DNA from: Paenochrobactrum pullorum
GTDB lineage: Bacteria > Pseudomonadota > Alphaproteobacteria > Rhizobiales > Rhizobiaceae
Direction of reading: 5' to 3'
Assembly (NCBI RefSeq): GCF_041929845.1
Contig: NZ_JBHEEH010000001.1
Span: 744,001 to 808,000, forward strand
Length of the DNA stretch: 64,000 nucleotides
Below the pieces are notes generated by a model. That model saw only the letters and a program-made list of their open reading frames with translations, ran no database searches and was not told where the DNA came from. Position 1 is the stretch's first letter. Every line of letters begins with the position of its first letter. This document shows, piece by piece, positions 27,015 to 35,153 of this stretch. The translations under genes were made by a program, and so were the position numbers.

Positions 27015-27117
27015 CAGTATTTTCCTGAAGAGTTCACTAAAATTATTTCACTATTGTGCATACGCGGCAACCGGAAACAAGCTTGTGCAACATCTCTAAA
27101 CGGGGGCAAAGGAAGCC

Positions 27118-27144
27118 TGCGGCCTGAAATCTTTAAAGGCCGCA
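27118..27144 (-). repeat. Hairpin between binding-protein and permease genes
   Basis: The arms TGCGGCCT (27118-27125) and AGGCCGCA (27137-27144) are perfect and enclose 11 bases. No T run follows on the minus strand. It is more likely a stabilising or processing hairpin that raises binding-protein mRNA than a terminator. Confidence 0.6.
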
Positions 27145-27167
27145 TGCCAGCTCATTTACGGTTAAAA

Positions 27168-28340
27168 TTACTGGGGATCCAGCCCCGGATCTCCCTGAGC
27201 TTCGAAGGTCTGGATTTCCTTATTATAGAAACTGCCGTCATCGGCTTTTGCCACTTCGCGTAAATATATATTTTGCGTCATATGGCGGGTTTCAGGATCG
27301 ATGGAAACAGGCCCGCGTGGACTTATCCATTCCATGCCTTTGACAGCTTCAACTGCCTTTGCTGCATCCTGTTTGCCGCCGGTAGCTTCAATCATTTTGT
27401 AGATGACGTGCATGCCGTCATAAGCGCCGACTGAAGGGAAGGAGAGTTCTTCAGGATTACCGATGGCTTTCTTGGCGTCTTCAACAAATTTCTTGTTTTC
27501 GGCTGAATCATGCGACAGCGCATAATGGAAGGTGGTCAGCACGCCCAGTGCGGTTTCACCAAGTGCCGGGAGATCGGATTCCTGCGTTAGGTCACCGGGT
27601 GCAAAAAGCTGGACACCAGAGGATTTCAAACCATTGTCAACATAGGCTTTCATGAAGCCAAGTGTGGTTGGTCCGGCAGGCAGAAAAGCAAATACGCCTT
27701 CAGCGCCGGAATCTTTCACACGCTGCATGATCGGGCTGAAATCATTGGTGTTGAGCGGCATGCGGATGGTTTCAACCACATCGCCGCCGATTTTGGTAAA
27801 GCCAGCTTTGAAAGCGTTTTCAGCATCAATGCCTGGGCCATAATCGCTGACAACGGTGATGACTTTTTTCACATCTTTATCGAGTGCCACCTGCGCGATC
27901 GGCAGAGATGTCTGCCATGTGGTGAAGGATGTGCGCACCACATAAGGGCTCTTGGTAACGATGGATGACGTGGCCGCATTCATAACCACCATCGGTACAT
28001 TTGCCTGTTGCAAAATCGGGGTGACTGCCATCGCATCAGGGGTAAAAAAGAAACCGCCAAGATACTGTACTTTTTCTTTAACGATGAGTTCTTGTGCCAG
28101 TGATTTCGACTGTGCCGGATCAGCCTGTGGTACGTCACGATAGATTACTTCAATCGTATCGTCGCCGATTTTATTACCGTGTTCGGCAATATAAGCATCA
28201 ATACCAGCCTTAAAATTTTTACCTTGTAAGGCAAAGGGCCCCGACATCGGGCCGATGATACCGACCTTAATAACGTCGGCATAAGCGGCACTTGCGGTGA
28301 GCGCAAAAACAGCCAGAGCGGTAAGTGTCAGTTTTTTCAT
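27168..28340 (-). CDS. pcaM: HAAT-type ABC importer, periplasmic binding protein
   Basis: A 390-residue precursor with a signal peptide ending about residue 22 (SAAYADVIKVGIIGPMSGPF). The mature part is a Leu/Ile/Val-type (Peripla_BP_6) binding protein with the usual start KVGIIGPMSGPFALQGKNFK. It would bind the substrate in the periplasm. The ATG at 28340 has GGGAGG in front; a longer reading adds a non-conserved 17-residue tail. A perfect PcaQ box lies about 142 bases upstream, which strongly suggests a pca-related ligand such as protocatechuate. Confidence 0.87.
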   Translation of the reverse strand: MKKLTLTALAVFALTASAAYADVIKVGIIGPMSGPFALQGKNFKAGIDAYIAEHGNKIGDDTIEVIYRDVPQADPAQSKSLAQELIVKEKVQYLGGFFFTPDAMAVTPILQQANVPMVVMNAATSSIVTKSPYVVRTSFTTWQTSLPIAQVALDKDVKKVITVVSDYGPGIDAENAFKAGFTKIGGDVVETIRMPLNTNDFSPIMQRVKDSGAEGVFAFLPAGPTTLGFMKAYVDNGLKSSGVQLFAPGDLTQESDLPALGETALGVLTTFHYALSHDSAENKKFVEDAKKAIGNPEELSFPSVGAYDGMHVIYKMIEATGGKQDAAKAVEAVKGMEWISPRGPVSIDPETRHMTQNIYLREVAKADDGSFYNKEIQTFEAQGDPGLDPQ

Positions 28341-28481
28341 GTTTTCCTCCCGAGAAAACCGATGCATATAATCCGGAAAATGTTGGAACAAGTGAACGGA
28401 TACAGCAACGTCATAAATGAATTCTCCAGCCTAGTTTGACTGTGAAACTGGTAATGTAAAATGAATTAATCGCGGGAAACG

Positions 28482-28497
28482 ATAACCTTTAGGTTAT
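28482..28497 (-). promoter_or_regulatory. PcaQ box upstream of the ABC importer operon
   Basis: ATAACC-TTTA-GGTTAT is a perfect 16-bp palindrome. It fits the LysR-type PcaQ target described in Sinorhizobium and Agrobacterium (ATAACC-N4-GGTTAA/T). It starts 12 bases past the pcaB stop codon and 142 bases before the binding-protein start codon. That is suitable for activating a promoter near 28420. Confidence 0.78.
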
Positions 28498-28508
28498 GTA
28501 TACCGCGA

Positions 28509-29558
28509 TCAGAGATCCTTTCCAAGCGATTGAATCTGATCTGTGAGGCGGATACCGATATTAAGAGCTGCCGCAAGGCTCGCGCAGATTTGCGGTAGTA
28601 CCATCCATTCAAGGCTCCAAGCTGCGCCGGAGCGTTCCTGTTCATGCACCATCGATTGCTGGATGGCTGAAATTTGCACCGCATTAAAGCGCGCCAGCGA
28701 CACCAGAATTTCTGCATTCACCGGATTTTGTTTATGCGGCATGGCGGATGATGCCCCGCCACCCGACAAAGCAATCTCTTCAACACTTTGTGCCATCATG
28801 GCAATATCTTGCCCAAATTTACCCAGACTACCACTTAAAGTAACAAAGGCATGAGCTATATCGGCGATGATATCACGAGTGCTTTGCCATTGCGGCAGGT
28901 CAACAAGCTCCAAAAGAAGACTTAGTCTTTCCCGCAAAGCTGCTGCCTGATCGCCAAAGCCCTGCAATGTGCCAACCGCTCCGCCCAGTTGCAGCGGAAA
29001 ACGTAAATGATCGAGACGGTATTGAGCGCGTTTTAAGGGTTCTATCCAGCTTACCATCCGGTCATGGACAGTGACAGGCAGCGCTGCCTGCATTCGCGTA
29101 TAGGCACTAAGCCCCCGTTTACCATGGGCTTTATCCAGCGCATCAAATTGTTGCAGCAATTGTGCCAGTTTTTGTTGTGCAATTTGTGTGAAGGTTTTAA
29201 GCCGCAGCATCAGGCTTGTATCAATCACATCCTGACTGGTGGCACCAAAATGCACATAATGGGCATATGTTTCACCAACATGGGCGCGCAATTGTTTGAC
29301 CAGCTCCGGTATCACCACGCCGTCACGCGCTGTTGCTTGGTTGAGCTTTGCCATATCAGCCCGAAAGCTTGATGCAGTTTCAGCAATTGCCAAAGCGGCC
29401 GCTTCAGGGATCAAGCCCAATTCAGCTTGTGCTTTTGCCAGCGCTACCTCAAACCGGATCATCTCCTGCACATCAAAGGCAGCTGAAAACAGCTTGTCCA
29501 CAGCCTCATCTTTGAAAAGGCCGGAGAGAAACGGATGCTCAAAAACACAGATGCTCAT
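28509..29558 (-). CDS. pcaB: 3-carboxy-cis,cis-muconate cycloisomerase
   Basis: A 349-residue enzyme of the fumarase/aspartase superfamily that lactonises 3-carboxymuconate to 4-carboxymuconolactone. The superfamily signature appears as GGASSAMPHKQNPVNAEI near residue 270, and the second conserved region as HFGATSQDVIDTSL near 103. It is the last gene of pcaDCHGB and begins 3 bases after pcaG. It is a little shorter than the roughly 450-residue gammaproteobacterial forms and of normal size for Rhizobiales. Confidence 0.93.
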   Translation of the reverse strand: MSICVFEHPFLSGLFKDEAVDKLFSAAFDVQEMIRFEVALAKAQAELGLIPEAAALAIAETASSFRADMAKLNQATARDGVVIPELVKQLRAHVGETYAHYVHFGATSQDVIDTSLMLRLKTFTQIAQQKLAQLLQQFDALDKAHGKRGLSAYTRMQAALPVTVHDRMVSWIEPLKRAQYRLDHLRFPLQLGGAVGTLQGFGDQAAALRERLSLLLELVDLPQWQSTRDIIADIAHAFVTLSGSLGKFGQDIAMMAQSVEEIALSGGGASSAMPHKQNPVNAEILVSLARFNAVQISAIQQSMVHEQERSGAAWSLEWMVLPQICASLAAALNIGIRLTDQIQSLGKDL

Positions 29559-29561
29559 GCG

Positions 29562-30179
29562 TTAAATATCGAAAAAGACGGTCTCTTTTTCGCCCTGAAT
29601 ATGAATGTCGAAGTGATAATTGTTACCGTCACGCTTACCGATCAATGTATCAACGCGTGATCTATGTTCAATGCGGGCAAGCACCGGATCCTGTGCATTG
29701 GCTTCTTCTTCATCAGAGAAATACATACGGGTGTGCAGCCCCATATTAATACCGCGTGCCACAATCCATAAAGTGACATGAGGTGCCATCATACGCCCGT
29801 CTTTAAACGCCACTTTGCCGGGCTTGATGGTTTCAAAAGTAAATTCGCCTGTGTCCATATCGGCGGGGCAACGCCCCCAGCCTTTGAAGTTTTCATCCGT
29901 TTTGCCGGCAGTTTCCATCGGGCTATTATAAAGCCCTTGCTCATCGGCTTGCCAGATTTCGATCAAAGCGTCTTTCATGACAGCGCCCATACCGTCAAAA
30001 ACACGGCCTGTGATGGTAATGCGTTCGCCGCGGGTCTTGTCATTCACAAGTGATCCGGAACCGAGATCATCTTTGAAAATCCCGTGAATGCCGACAAAAT
30101 TCGGTGTCAGACCGATATGTACGTAAGGCCCAGCTGTTTGCGAGGCTGTTTCTTTTAAATAACCGAGTGGCTGAACCAT
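29562..30179 (-). CDS. pcaG: Protocatechuate 3,4-dioxygenase, alpha subunit
   Basis: A 205-residue alpha subunit of the intradiol ring-cleaving dioxygenase. Family landmarks are TASQTAGPYVHIGLTP at the N-terminus, DALIEIWQADEQGLYN near residue 70 and APHVTLWIVARGINMGLHTR near 135. The alpha chain lacks the two iron-binding histidines, as expected; the beta chain supplies them. The start at 30179 comes directly after the pcaH stop. A longer reading would lie inside pcaH. Confidence 0.96.
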   Translation of the reverse strand: MVQPLGYLKETASQTAGPYVHIGLTPNFVGIHGIFKDDLGSGSLVNDKTRGERITITGRVFDGMGAVMKDALIEIWQADEQGLYNSPMETAGKTDENFKGWGRCPADMDTGEFTFETIKPGKVAFKDGRMMAPHVTLWIVARGINMGLHTRMYFSDEEEANAQDPVLARIEHRSRVDTLIGKRDGNNYHFDIHIQGEKETVFFDI

Positions 30180-30180
30180 G

Positions 30181-30921
30181 TTAGTTTCCTTCCATGCGGT
30201 TTTCAAACATGGTCGACCGGCGACCACGCAAGGTAATATCAAACTTATAGGCACGCATATCCATCGGTATGGTCGCATTCATATCGAGTGCGGCAATCAG
30301 CTGTTCGATGGCTTTTTTATCAGGAATCGTGGTGACGATCGGGCAGCGCCAGATCATCGGATCGCCTTCAAAATACATCTGCGTAATCAGACGCTGCGAG
30401 AAGCCGGAACCAAAGATCGAAAAATGGATATGTGCTGGTCGCCAGTCATTCACGCCATTTGGCCACGGATAGGCACCGGGTTGAATGGTTTTGAACCAGT
30501 AATAACCGTTTTCATCGGTGATGGTGCGGCCAACGCCACCAAAATTCGGGTCAATCGCTGCCAGATAGCTGTCTTTTTTGTGGCGGTAGCGTCCGCCCGC
30601 ATTGGCTTGCCAAAATTCGACCAAAGCACCGGCAACGGGATGGTTGTTTTCGTCCAGCACACGGCCATGCACTAAAATACGCGGACCGATCGCCATTTCA
30701 CCTGGGCGGGCATAATTGAGGATCAGGTCATTATCCAGTTCATTGAGCATATTATGGCCAAAGACTGGGCCGGTAATTTCACTCTTTGTGCCTTCTAAGG
30801 ACAGGAGTGCGCGGGTTGGCGAACGCAAGACTGATGTTTTATATTGGGGCGTATAGGCTGGCGCATGAATTGAATGATCGCGCCCGTAAAAAGCCCCGTT
30901 GTCCGGTTTCATATTTTTCAC
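30181..30921 (-). CDS. pcaH: Protocatechuate 3,4-dioxygenase, beta subunit
   Basis: A 246-residue catalytic subunit that opens protocatechuate to 3-carboxy-cis,cis-muconate with ferric iron and oxygen. The four iron ligands are visible: Y112 (GRYRHKKD), Y151 (GAYPW), H164 and H166 (PAHIHFS). Translation most likely starts at the GTG at 30921, since GGGAGGGG lies 7 bases upstream and the GTG overlaps the pcaC stop as GTGA. An ATG three codons later is too far from that site. Confidence 0.96.
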   Translation of the reverse strand: MKNMKPDNGAFYGRDHSIHAPAYTPQYKTSVLRSPTRALLSLEGTKSEITGPVFGHNMLNELDNDLILNYARPGEMAIGPRILVHGRVLDENNHPVAGALVEFWQANAGGRYRHKKDSYLAAIDPNFGGVGRTITDENGYYWFKTIQPGAYPWPNGVNDWRPAHIHFSIFGSGFSQRLITQMYFEGDPMIWRCPIVTTIPDKKAIEQLIAALDMNATIPMDMRAYKFDITLRGRRSTMFENRMEGN

Positions 30922-31328
30922 GATTGTTCCCCTCCCGCTTCTTCCATTCCCCGATAGGTTGTTTTCGCAATTTTAAAAGCGTGGTTTGATGCCGGAACGC
31001 CTGCATAGATAGCGACATGCATCAAGGCTTCACAAACATCTTGTTTTGTGGCGCCCGTATTGACGGTTGCACGAATATGCATGGCCAGTTCTTCATCCTG
31101 ACCGAGCGCTGCCAGCAAAGCAATTGTGACAATCGAGCGCTCACGTTTGGTCAAGCCTTCGCTTGCCCAGACTGTGCCCCATGCCGATTCCGTAATCAGT
31201 TGCTGAAACTGACGATCCATATCGTTGATTAATGCCGAAGCACGATCAACATGGTCATCACCAAGCACTGATCTGCGCACTTGCATCCCAAGCTCATAGC
31301 GCGAAGACGACGCGGAATTCTCGGCCAT
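30918..31328 (-). CDS. pcaC: 4-carboxymuconolactone decarboxylase
   Basis: A 136-residue enzyme of the AhpD/CMD superfamily that decarboxylates 4-carboxymuconolactone to the enol-lactone. The conserved cysteine and histidine are C99 and H104 (DVCEALMHVAIYAG). GGAG precedes the ATG at 31328. It overlaps pcaH by 4 bases and follows pcaD by 15 bases, so the block is one operon. Confidence 0.95.
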   Translation of the reverse strand: MAENSASSSRYELGMQVRRSVLGDDHVDRASALINDMDRQFQQLITESAWGTVWASEGLTKRERSIVTIALLAALGQDEELAMHIRATVNTGATKQDVCEALMHVAIYAGVPASNHAFKIAKTTYRGMEEAGGEQS

Positions 31329-31343
31329 GGGTTATTCTCCGTT

Positions 31344-32141
31344 TCAGATATTTTTTATGAATTTCGAGATGGTGTCGGCAAAAACCTGCGGCTGTTGCAC
31401 ACAAGGAATGTGTCCGCATTGGTCAAGCATGATGAATTCAGCTGCCGGAATGAGATCAGCCATTTCCTGCACAAGTGTGGGTGGGGTGGCGCCATCCTGA
31501 TCACCGGCAATGCATAAGGTCGGCACTGAAATCAACTGAGCTTCTGCGGTGTAATCTGCATGTGCCAAGGCTTCACAGGTGGCGGTGTATCCATCAACCG
31601 GCTGGCGGGTGAACATATTGCAATAGGTGGCAAAGGCAGCATTATCGTCGGTTCGGAAAGTCGGGGTGAACCAGCGTTCCATTGTCGGCGCCAATACGCT
31701 GCTCAAACCGTTTTGGCGAATAGCATCAATGCGTGTGCGCCACATATCGGCAGTGCCGATTTTATGGGCTGTGTTGGAAAGAATGAGTGCCTCTACAAGC
31801 TCCGGCTTTTTGGCAAATACCGCTTGAGCAATCAAACCGCCAACCGAAAGACCGCATAAGATGACACGATCAAGGTTCAATGCAGTGAGCAATGCGATCA
31901 GATCGTCAGCGAGCTGGTCAATTGTATAAGGTGTGGCACCAGTATCAGAAAGACCGTGCCCACGCTTGTCGTAAGTCAGCAGCAAATATTCGCCAGCCAA
32001 TGTTGTCTTCACATCATCCCAAATCCGCATATCTGTGCCGAGCGAATTGATGAATACAATTGTCGCATCGGATGCGTGATTACGCTCGGGCTTTGCGAGC
32101 GCGTAATGGGTGGTCTGATTGTTTAGACGAATAAATTGCAC
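31344..32141 (-). CDS. pcaD: 3-oxoadipate enol-lactonase
   Basis: A 265-residue alpha/beta hydrolase that opens the enol-lactone to beta-ketoadipate. The nucleophile elbow is GLSVGG with the serine near residue 99, the oxyanion region is NSLGTDMRIWD near 32, and the catalytic histidine lies in the C-terminal QCGHIP. The start is the GTG at 32141, with AGGAG 7 bases upstream; an earlier GTG at 32156 overlaps that ribosome site. It is the first gene of pcaDCHGB and diverges from pcaQ, with the PcaQ box between. Confidence 0.93.
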   Translation of the reverse strand: MQFIRLNNQTTHYALAKPERNHASDATIVFINSLGTDMRIWDDVKTTLAGEYLLLTYDKRGHGLSDTGATPYTIDQLADDLIALLTALNLDRVILCGLSVGGLIAQAVFAKKPELVEALILSNTAHKIGTADMWRTRIDAIRQNGLSSVLAPTMERWFTPTFRTDDNAAFATYCNMFTRQPVDGYTATCEALAHADYTAEAQLISVPTLCIAGDQDGATPPTLVQEMADLIPAAEFIMLDQCGHIPCVQQPQVFADTISKFIKNI

Positions 32142-32212
32142 TGATTGTCTCCTCACGATTTTAATCTGGCGCTTTCATCTGGTTAAGTAAAATGATATTA
32201 ACGCGTATATTC

Positions 32213-32228
32213 ATAACTGGGAGGTTAT
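32213..32228. promoter_or_regulatory. PcaQ box between pcaD and pcaQ
   Basis: ATAACT-GGGA-GGTTAT differs from a perfect ATAACC-N4-GGTTAT palindrome by one base. It lies 72 bases before the pcaD GTG and touches the ribosome binding site of pcaQ, so binding could both activate pcaDCHGB and repress pcaQ itself. Confidence 0.72.
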
Positions 32229-32234
32229 GTGAAT

Positions 32235-33149
32235 ATGGTCAGCAACCGTATCAAGTTCCGTCATTTGCACACATTTGTGGAAGTCGCACGTCAGAAAAGT
32301 GTGATGAAAGCGTCGCAAATCCTGCATGTCAGTCAGCCTGCTGTCACGAAAACAATGCGTGAGCTTGAGGAAATTTTAGGTGTTCCTTTGTTGGAGCGTG
32401 ACGGGCGCGGCATTAAAATTACCCGTTTTGGTGATGTCTTTTTGCGCCATGCCGGAACAGCCCTAACGGCGCTGCGGCAGGGTTTTGATTCTGTGTCGCA
32501 GGAGGTGGACGGTTCGGGCCCGCCAATTCGCATTGGCGCTTTACCGACCGTTTCCACCCGCATCATGCCGCGCGCGATGAGCTTGTTTTTGTCGGAGAAA
32601 ACTGGCAGCCGCATTAAAATCGTCACCGGTGAAAATTCGGTTCTGTTGGAGCAATTGCGCGTTGGTGACTTGGATTTGGTCGTCGGACGTTTGGCGGCAC
32701 CGGAAAAAATGACAGGATTTTTCTTTGAGCATTTATATTCGGAAAAAGTCTTGTTTCTGGTGCGTGCCGGACATCCACTGGCACATGAAAACACGCTGAT
32801 TTTTGATCATATCGCTCAGTTTCCGGTGCTGATGCCAACGCGAAAATCAATCATTCGCCCCTTTGTTGACCGTTTGTTGATCGCCAATGGCATCGGTGCT
32901 TTGCCGATCCAGATTGAGACGGTGTCGGATGCTTTCGGTCGCGCTTTCGTACGCGAAAGTGATGCGGTCTGGATTATTTCTGAAGGGGTTGCTGCCGCGG
33001 ATGTGGCGGAAGGTAAACTGGTGCCGCTTGATATTGATACGGATGAAACCAAGGGGCCGGTGGGGCTGACTATGCGCACCGATATGACGCAATCAGCCGC
33101 CTTGCAAATTCTGATCCAGACAATTCGCGAAGCGGCTGAAAATGTTTAA
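32235..33149 (+). CDS. pcaQ: LysR-type activator of protocatechuate genes
   Basis: A 304-residue LysR regulator. The winged helix-turn-helix fills about residues 5-63 (IKFRHLHTFVEVARQKSVMK, then QPAVTKTMRELEEILGVPLL). The effector domain covers 90-300. The KFRHLHTFVEVARQKSV start is characteristic of PcaQ, which responds to beta-carboxy-cis,cis-muconate in Agrobacterium. Either the ATG at 32235 or the GTG at 32229 could be used; GGGAGG lies 10 and 4 bases upstream of them. It diverges from pcaD, and a PcaQ box overlaps its leader, so it is probably autoregulated. Confidence 0.92.
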   Translation: MVSNRIKFRHLHTFVEVARQKSVMKASQILHVSQPAVTKTMRELEEILGVPLLERDGRGIKITRFGDVFLRHAGTALTALRQGFDSVSQEVDGSGPPIRIGALPTVSTRIMPRAMSLFLSEKTGSRIKIVTGENSVLLEQLRVGDLDLVVGRLAAPEKMTGFFFEHLYSEKVLFLVRAGHPLAHENTLIFDHIAQFPVLMPTRKSIIRPFVDRLLIANGIGALPIQIETVSDAFGRAFVRESDAVWIISEGVAAADVAEGKLVPLDIDTDETKGPVGLTMRTDMTQSAALQILIQTIREAAENV

Positions 33150-33168
33150 AAAGCTTAAAGTTTCGCCG

Positions 33169-34110
33169 CTAAGATAGCAGCGCCGCTTTGTTTGATTCTG
33201 GCTTTGCCGCTAAAATAGCGGCGCCGCCGGCAGCTTGCACAGCGAGGCTACCGCAGATAATGCCTTCACTGAGTGCAGCTTCAAGCCCGACACCTTGCAT
33301 CCAGCTATCGATAAAGCCTGCATTAAACGCATCACCGGCACCGGTTGTATCCACAACGGTGACCGCTTCTGCTGATTTATGCAATTGCAGATCGCCAGCC
33401 TTCAGCCATGCACCATCCGCTCCGCCTTTGAGCACCACACAGGGGAAATGTTCGGCTAGCGCATTTAAGGCTGCAAACGGATCTTTATGGCCGGTGATCG
33501 CCAGTGCTTCTTCCTGGTTGGGCAAGAAAATATCTGCCCCCTTACAAGCATTCAGCAATGCCGGATCATAGATCAGCGTTTCATCCCAGCTTGGATCAAG
33601 CGAAACCGTCAGCCCTTTAGCCTTGGCGCGCGTAATCAGGTCTGGGATTTCATGCAAAGTGGCATATTCTGCAATATGCAGATGGCCAGCATCACTCCAG
33701 TTTAATGCGTCTTCAAGCGTAGCTGGCAGCGCAGTACCGGCGCGGCGTGAAAGAAAGGCTCGGTCATTATCAACGACACTTGCGACAGTGACCTGTGGGC
33801 CGGCAGTCACGCAGCGTTCCAGAAAGCGCAGATCAGCACCGGCGGCTTCCAGTTCCGGCAGAATACCGACGGATAGCGGATCAAGCCCGAGACGTGCCAG
33901 CAATGCGCAAGCTCGTCCTTTGTGGGCAAGGTGAGCGGCGGTGATAAACGCGCCGCCCCCTGCAGCAATATTCATATCTTGTGCAAATGTTTCCTTGCCG
34001 AGTTCAGGAAGTGCATCCAGACCGGTGAAAATCAAATCACAATATATGCGTCCGATGCTTAAGACAGCCGACCTTACACCTGATGAACAGGGTGATGATG
34101 CAGAACTCAT
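33169..34110 (-). CDS. PfkB-family sugar or nucleoside kinase
   Basis: A 313-residue ribokinase-like kinase. The C-terminal PfkB signature is clear (VDTTGAGDAFNAGFIDSWMQ near residue 255, with the catalytic Asp in GAGD). The N-terminal substrate region reads MNIAAGGGAFITAAHLAHKG near 46, with an alanine where many members have asparagine. It is the last gene of the lyase/ABC operon, overlapping the ATPase gene by 4 bases (ATGA). It would phosphorylate a small alcohol or sugar released by the upstream enzymes. FrlD-like kinases of Amadori-product pathways belong to the same family, but I cannot assign a substrate. The end carries a 22-bp imperfect repeat. Confidence 0.85.
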   Translation of the reverse strand: MSSASSPCSSGVRSAVLSIGRIYCDLIFTGLDALPELGKETFAQDMNIAAGGGAFITAAHLAHKGRACALLARLGLDPLSVGILPELEAAGADLRFLERCVTAGPQVTVASVVDNDRAFLSRRAGTALPATLEDALNWSDAGHLHIAEYATLHEIPDLITRAKAKGLTVSLDPSWDETLIYDPALLNACKGADIFLPNQEEALAITGHKDPFAALNALAEHFPCVVLKGGADGAWLKAGDLQLHKSAEAVTVVDTTGAGDAFNAGFIDSWMQGVGLEAALSEGIICGSLAVQAAGGAAILAAKPESNKAALLS

Positions 34111-35153
34111 AGTCGGCCTAAGCTTTTCTCGGTTTTTGCATCAAACAGATAAAGGCTGCCGCTTGGTGCATGAACAGTCACGGTGCTGTCTGCTGCCGGA
34201 ATGAACTTGGCTGGTGCGGTGGCGATCACTTCTGTGCCGTGAACACTCAAATGGATGAGTGTTTCAGGGCCCAAAGGTTCAACAGCCAGCACGGTACCGG
34301 TGAGGCTGATGCCGTTAGCCGGAGCAGTTTCACCATCAGCCAGTGCAATCAGATCATGCGGACGCACACCGATGAGAATGTCACCGCTTTCAGTGAATTC
34401 AACTGCATCGCCGGAACGACGGCCTTTGATGAGGTTCATCGAAGGGCTGCCGATAAAGCGGGCGGTAAACACATCAACCGGATTTTCATAAAGCTCGGTC
34501 GGTGTGCCTGTCTGCAGGATGTTGCCGTCTTTCATCACCACAATTCGGTCAGCCATGGTCATGGCTTCCACCTGATCGTGGGTCACGTAAACGGTGGTGG
34601 TTTTCAGGCGCTGATGCAGGCGTTTGATTTCAATGCGCATTTGGGCACGCAACTGTGCGTCCAGATTGGACAAAGGTTCGTCAAACAAGAATGCCGACGG
34701 ATTACGCACCATCGCACGGCCAATGGCAACACGCTGACGCTGGCCACCTGAAAGGGCAGCAGGGCGGCGATCGAGATAAGGCTCCAGACCTAAAATCTTG
34801 CCGGCTTCTTCGATGCGCTTGTTCTTTTCTTCCTTCGAGAGTTTCGAAGTATAAAGACCAAAACCGATATTCTGGCGCACAGTCATATGCGGGTAAATCG
34901 CATAGTTCTGGAAAACCATCGCAATATTACGCTGCTTCGGATCACGTTCATTGACGACTTCATCACCGATTTTCAATGTGCCGCCGGAAATGTCTTCCAG
35001 ACCTGCAATCATGCGCAAGGTGGTGGACTTACCGCAGCCGGAAGGGCCGACAAAAACCACAAATTCACCATCGGCAATTTGAAGATCAATGCCGCGGACA
35101 GCTTCAACATTGCCGTAGCGCTTTACCAGTTTTTCGAGTTCGATTGTGGCCAT
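34107..35153 (-). CDS. ABC importer ATP-binding protein (UgpC/MsmK-like)
   Basis: A 348-residue ATPase of the carbohydrate uptake CUT1 group. It has Walker A GPSGCGKST near residue 36, signature LSGGQRQRVAIGRA near 133, Walker B FLFDEPLSNLDA near 152 and a C-terminal TOBE/OB regulatory domain (about 240-348). It powers the two permeases encoded upstream. The start at 35153 shares one base with the lyase stop (TGATG), and its stop overlaps the kinase start. It is unusual that the lyase gene separates it from its permeases. Confidence 0.93.
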   Translation of the reverse strand: MATIELEKLVKRYGNVEAVRGIDLQIADGEFVVFVGPSGCGKSTTLRMIAGLEDISGGTLKIGDEVVNERDPKQRNIAMVFQNYAIYPHMTVRQNIGFGLYTSKLSKEEKNKRIEEAGKILGLEPYLDRRPAALSGGQRQRVAIGRAMVRNPSAFLFDEPLSNLDAQLRAQMRIEIKRLHQRLKTTTVYVTHDQVEAMTMADRIVVMKDGNILQTGTPTELYENPVDVFTARFIGSPSMNLIKGRRSGDAVEFTESGDILIGVRPHDLIALADGETAPANGISLTGTVLAVEPLGPETLIHLSVHGTEVIATAPAKFIPAADSTVTVHAPSGSLYLFDAKTEKSLGRL

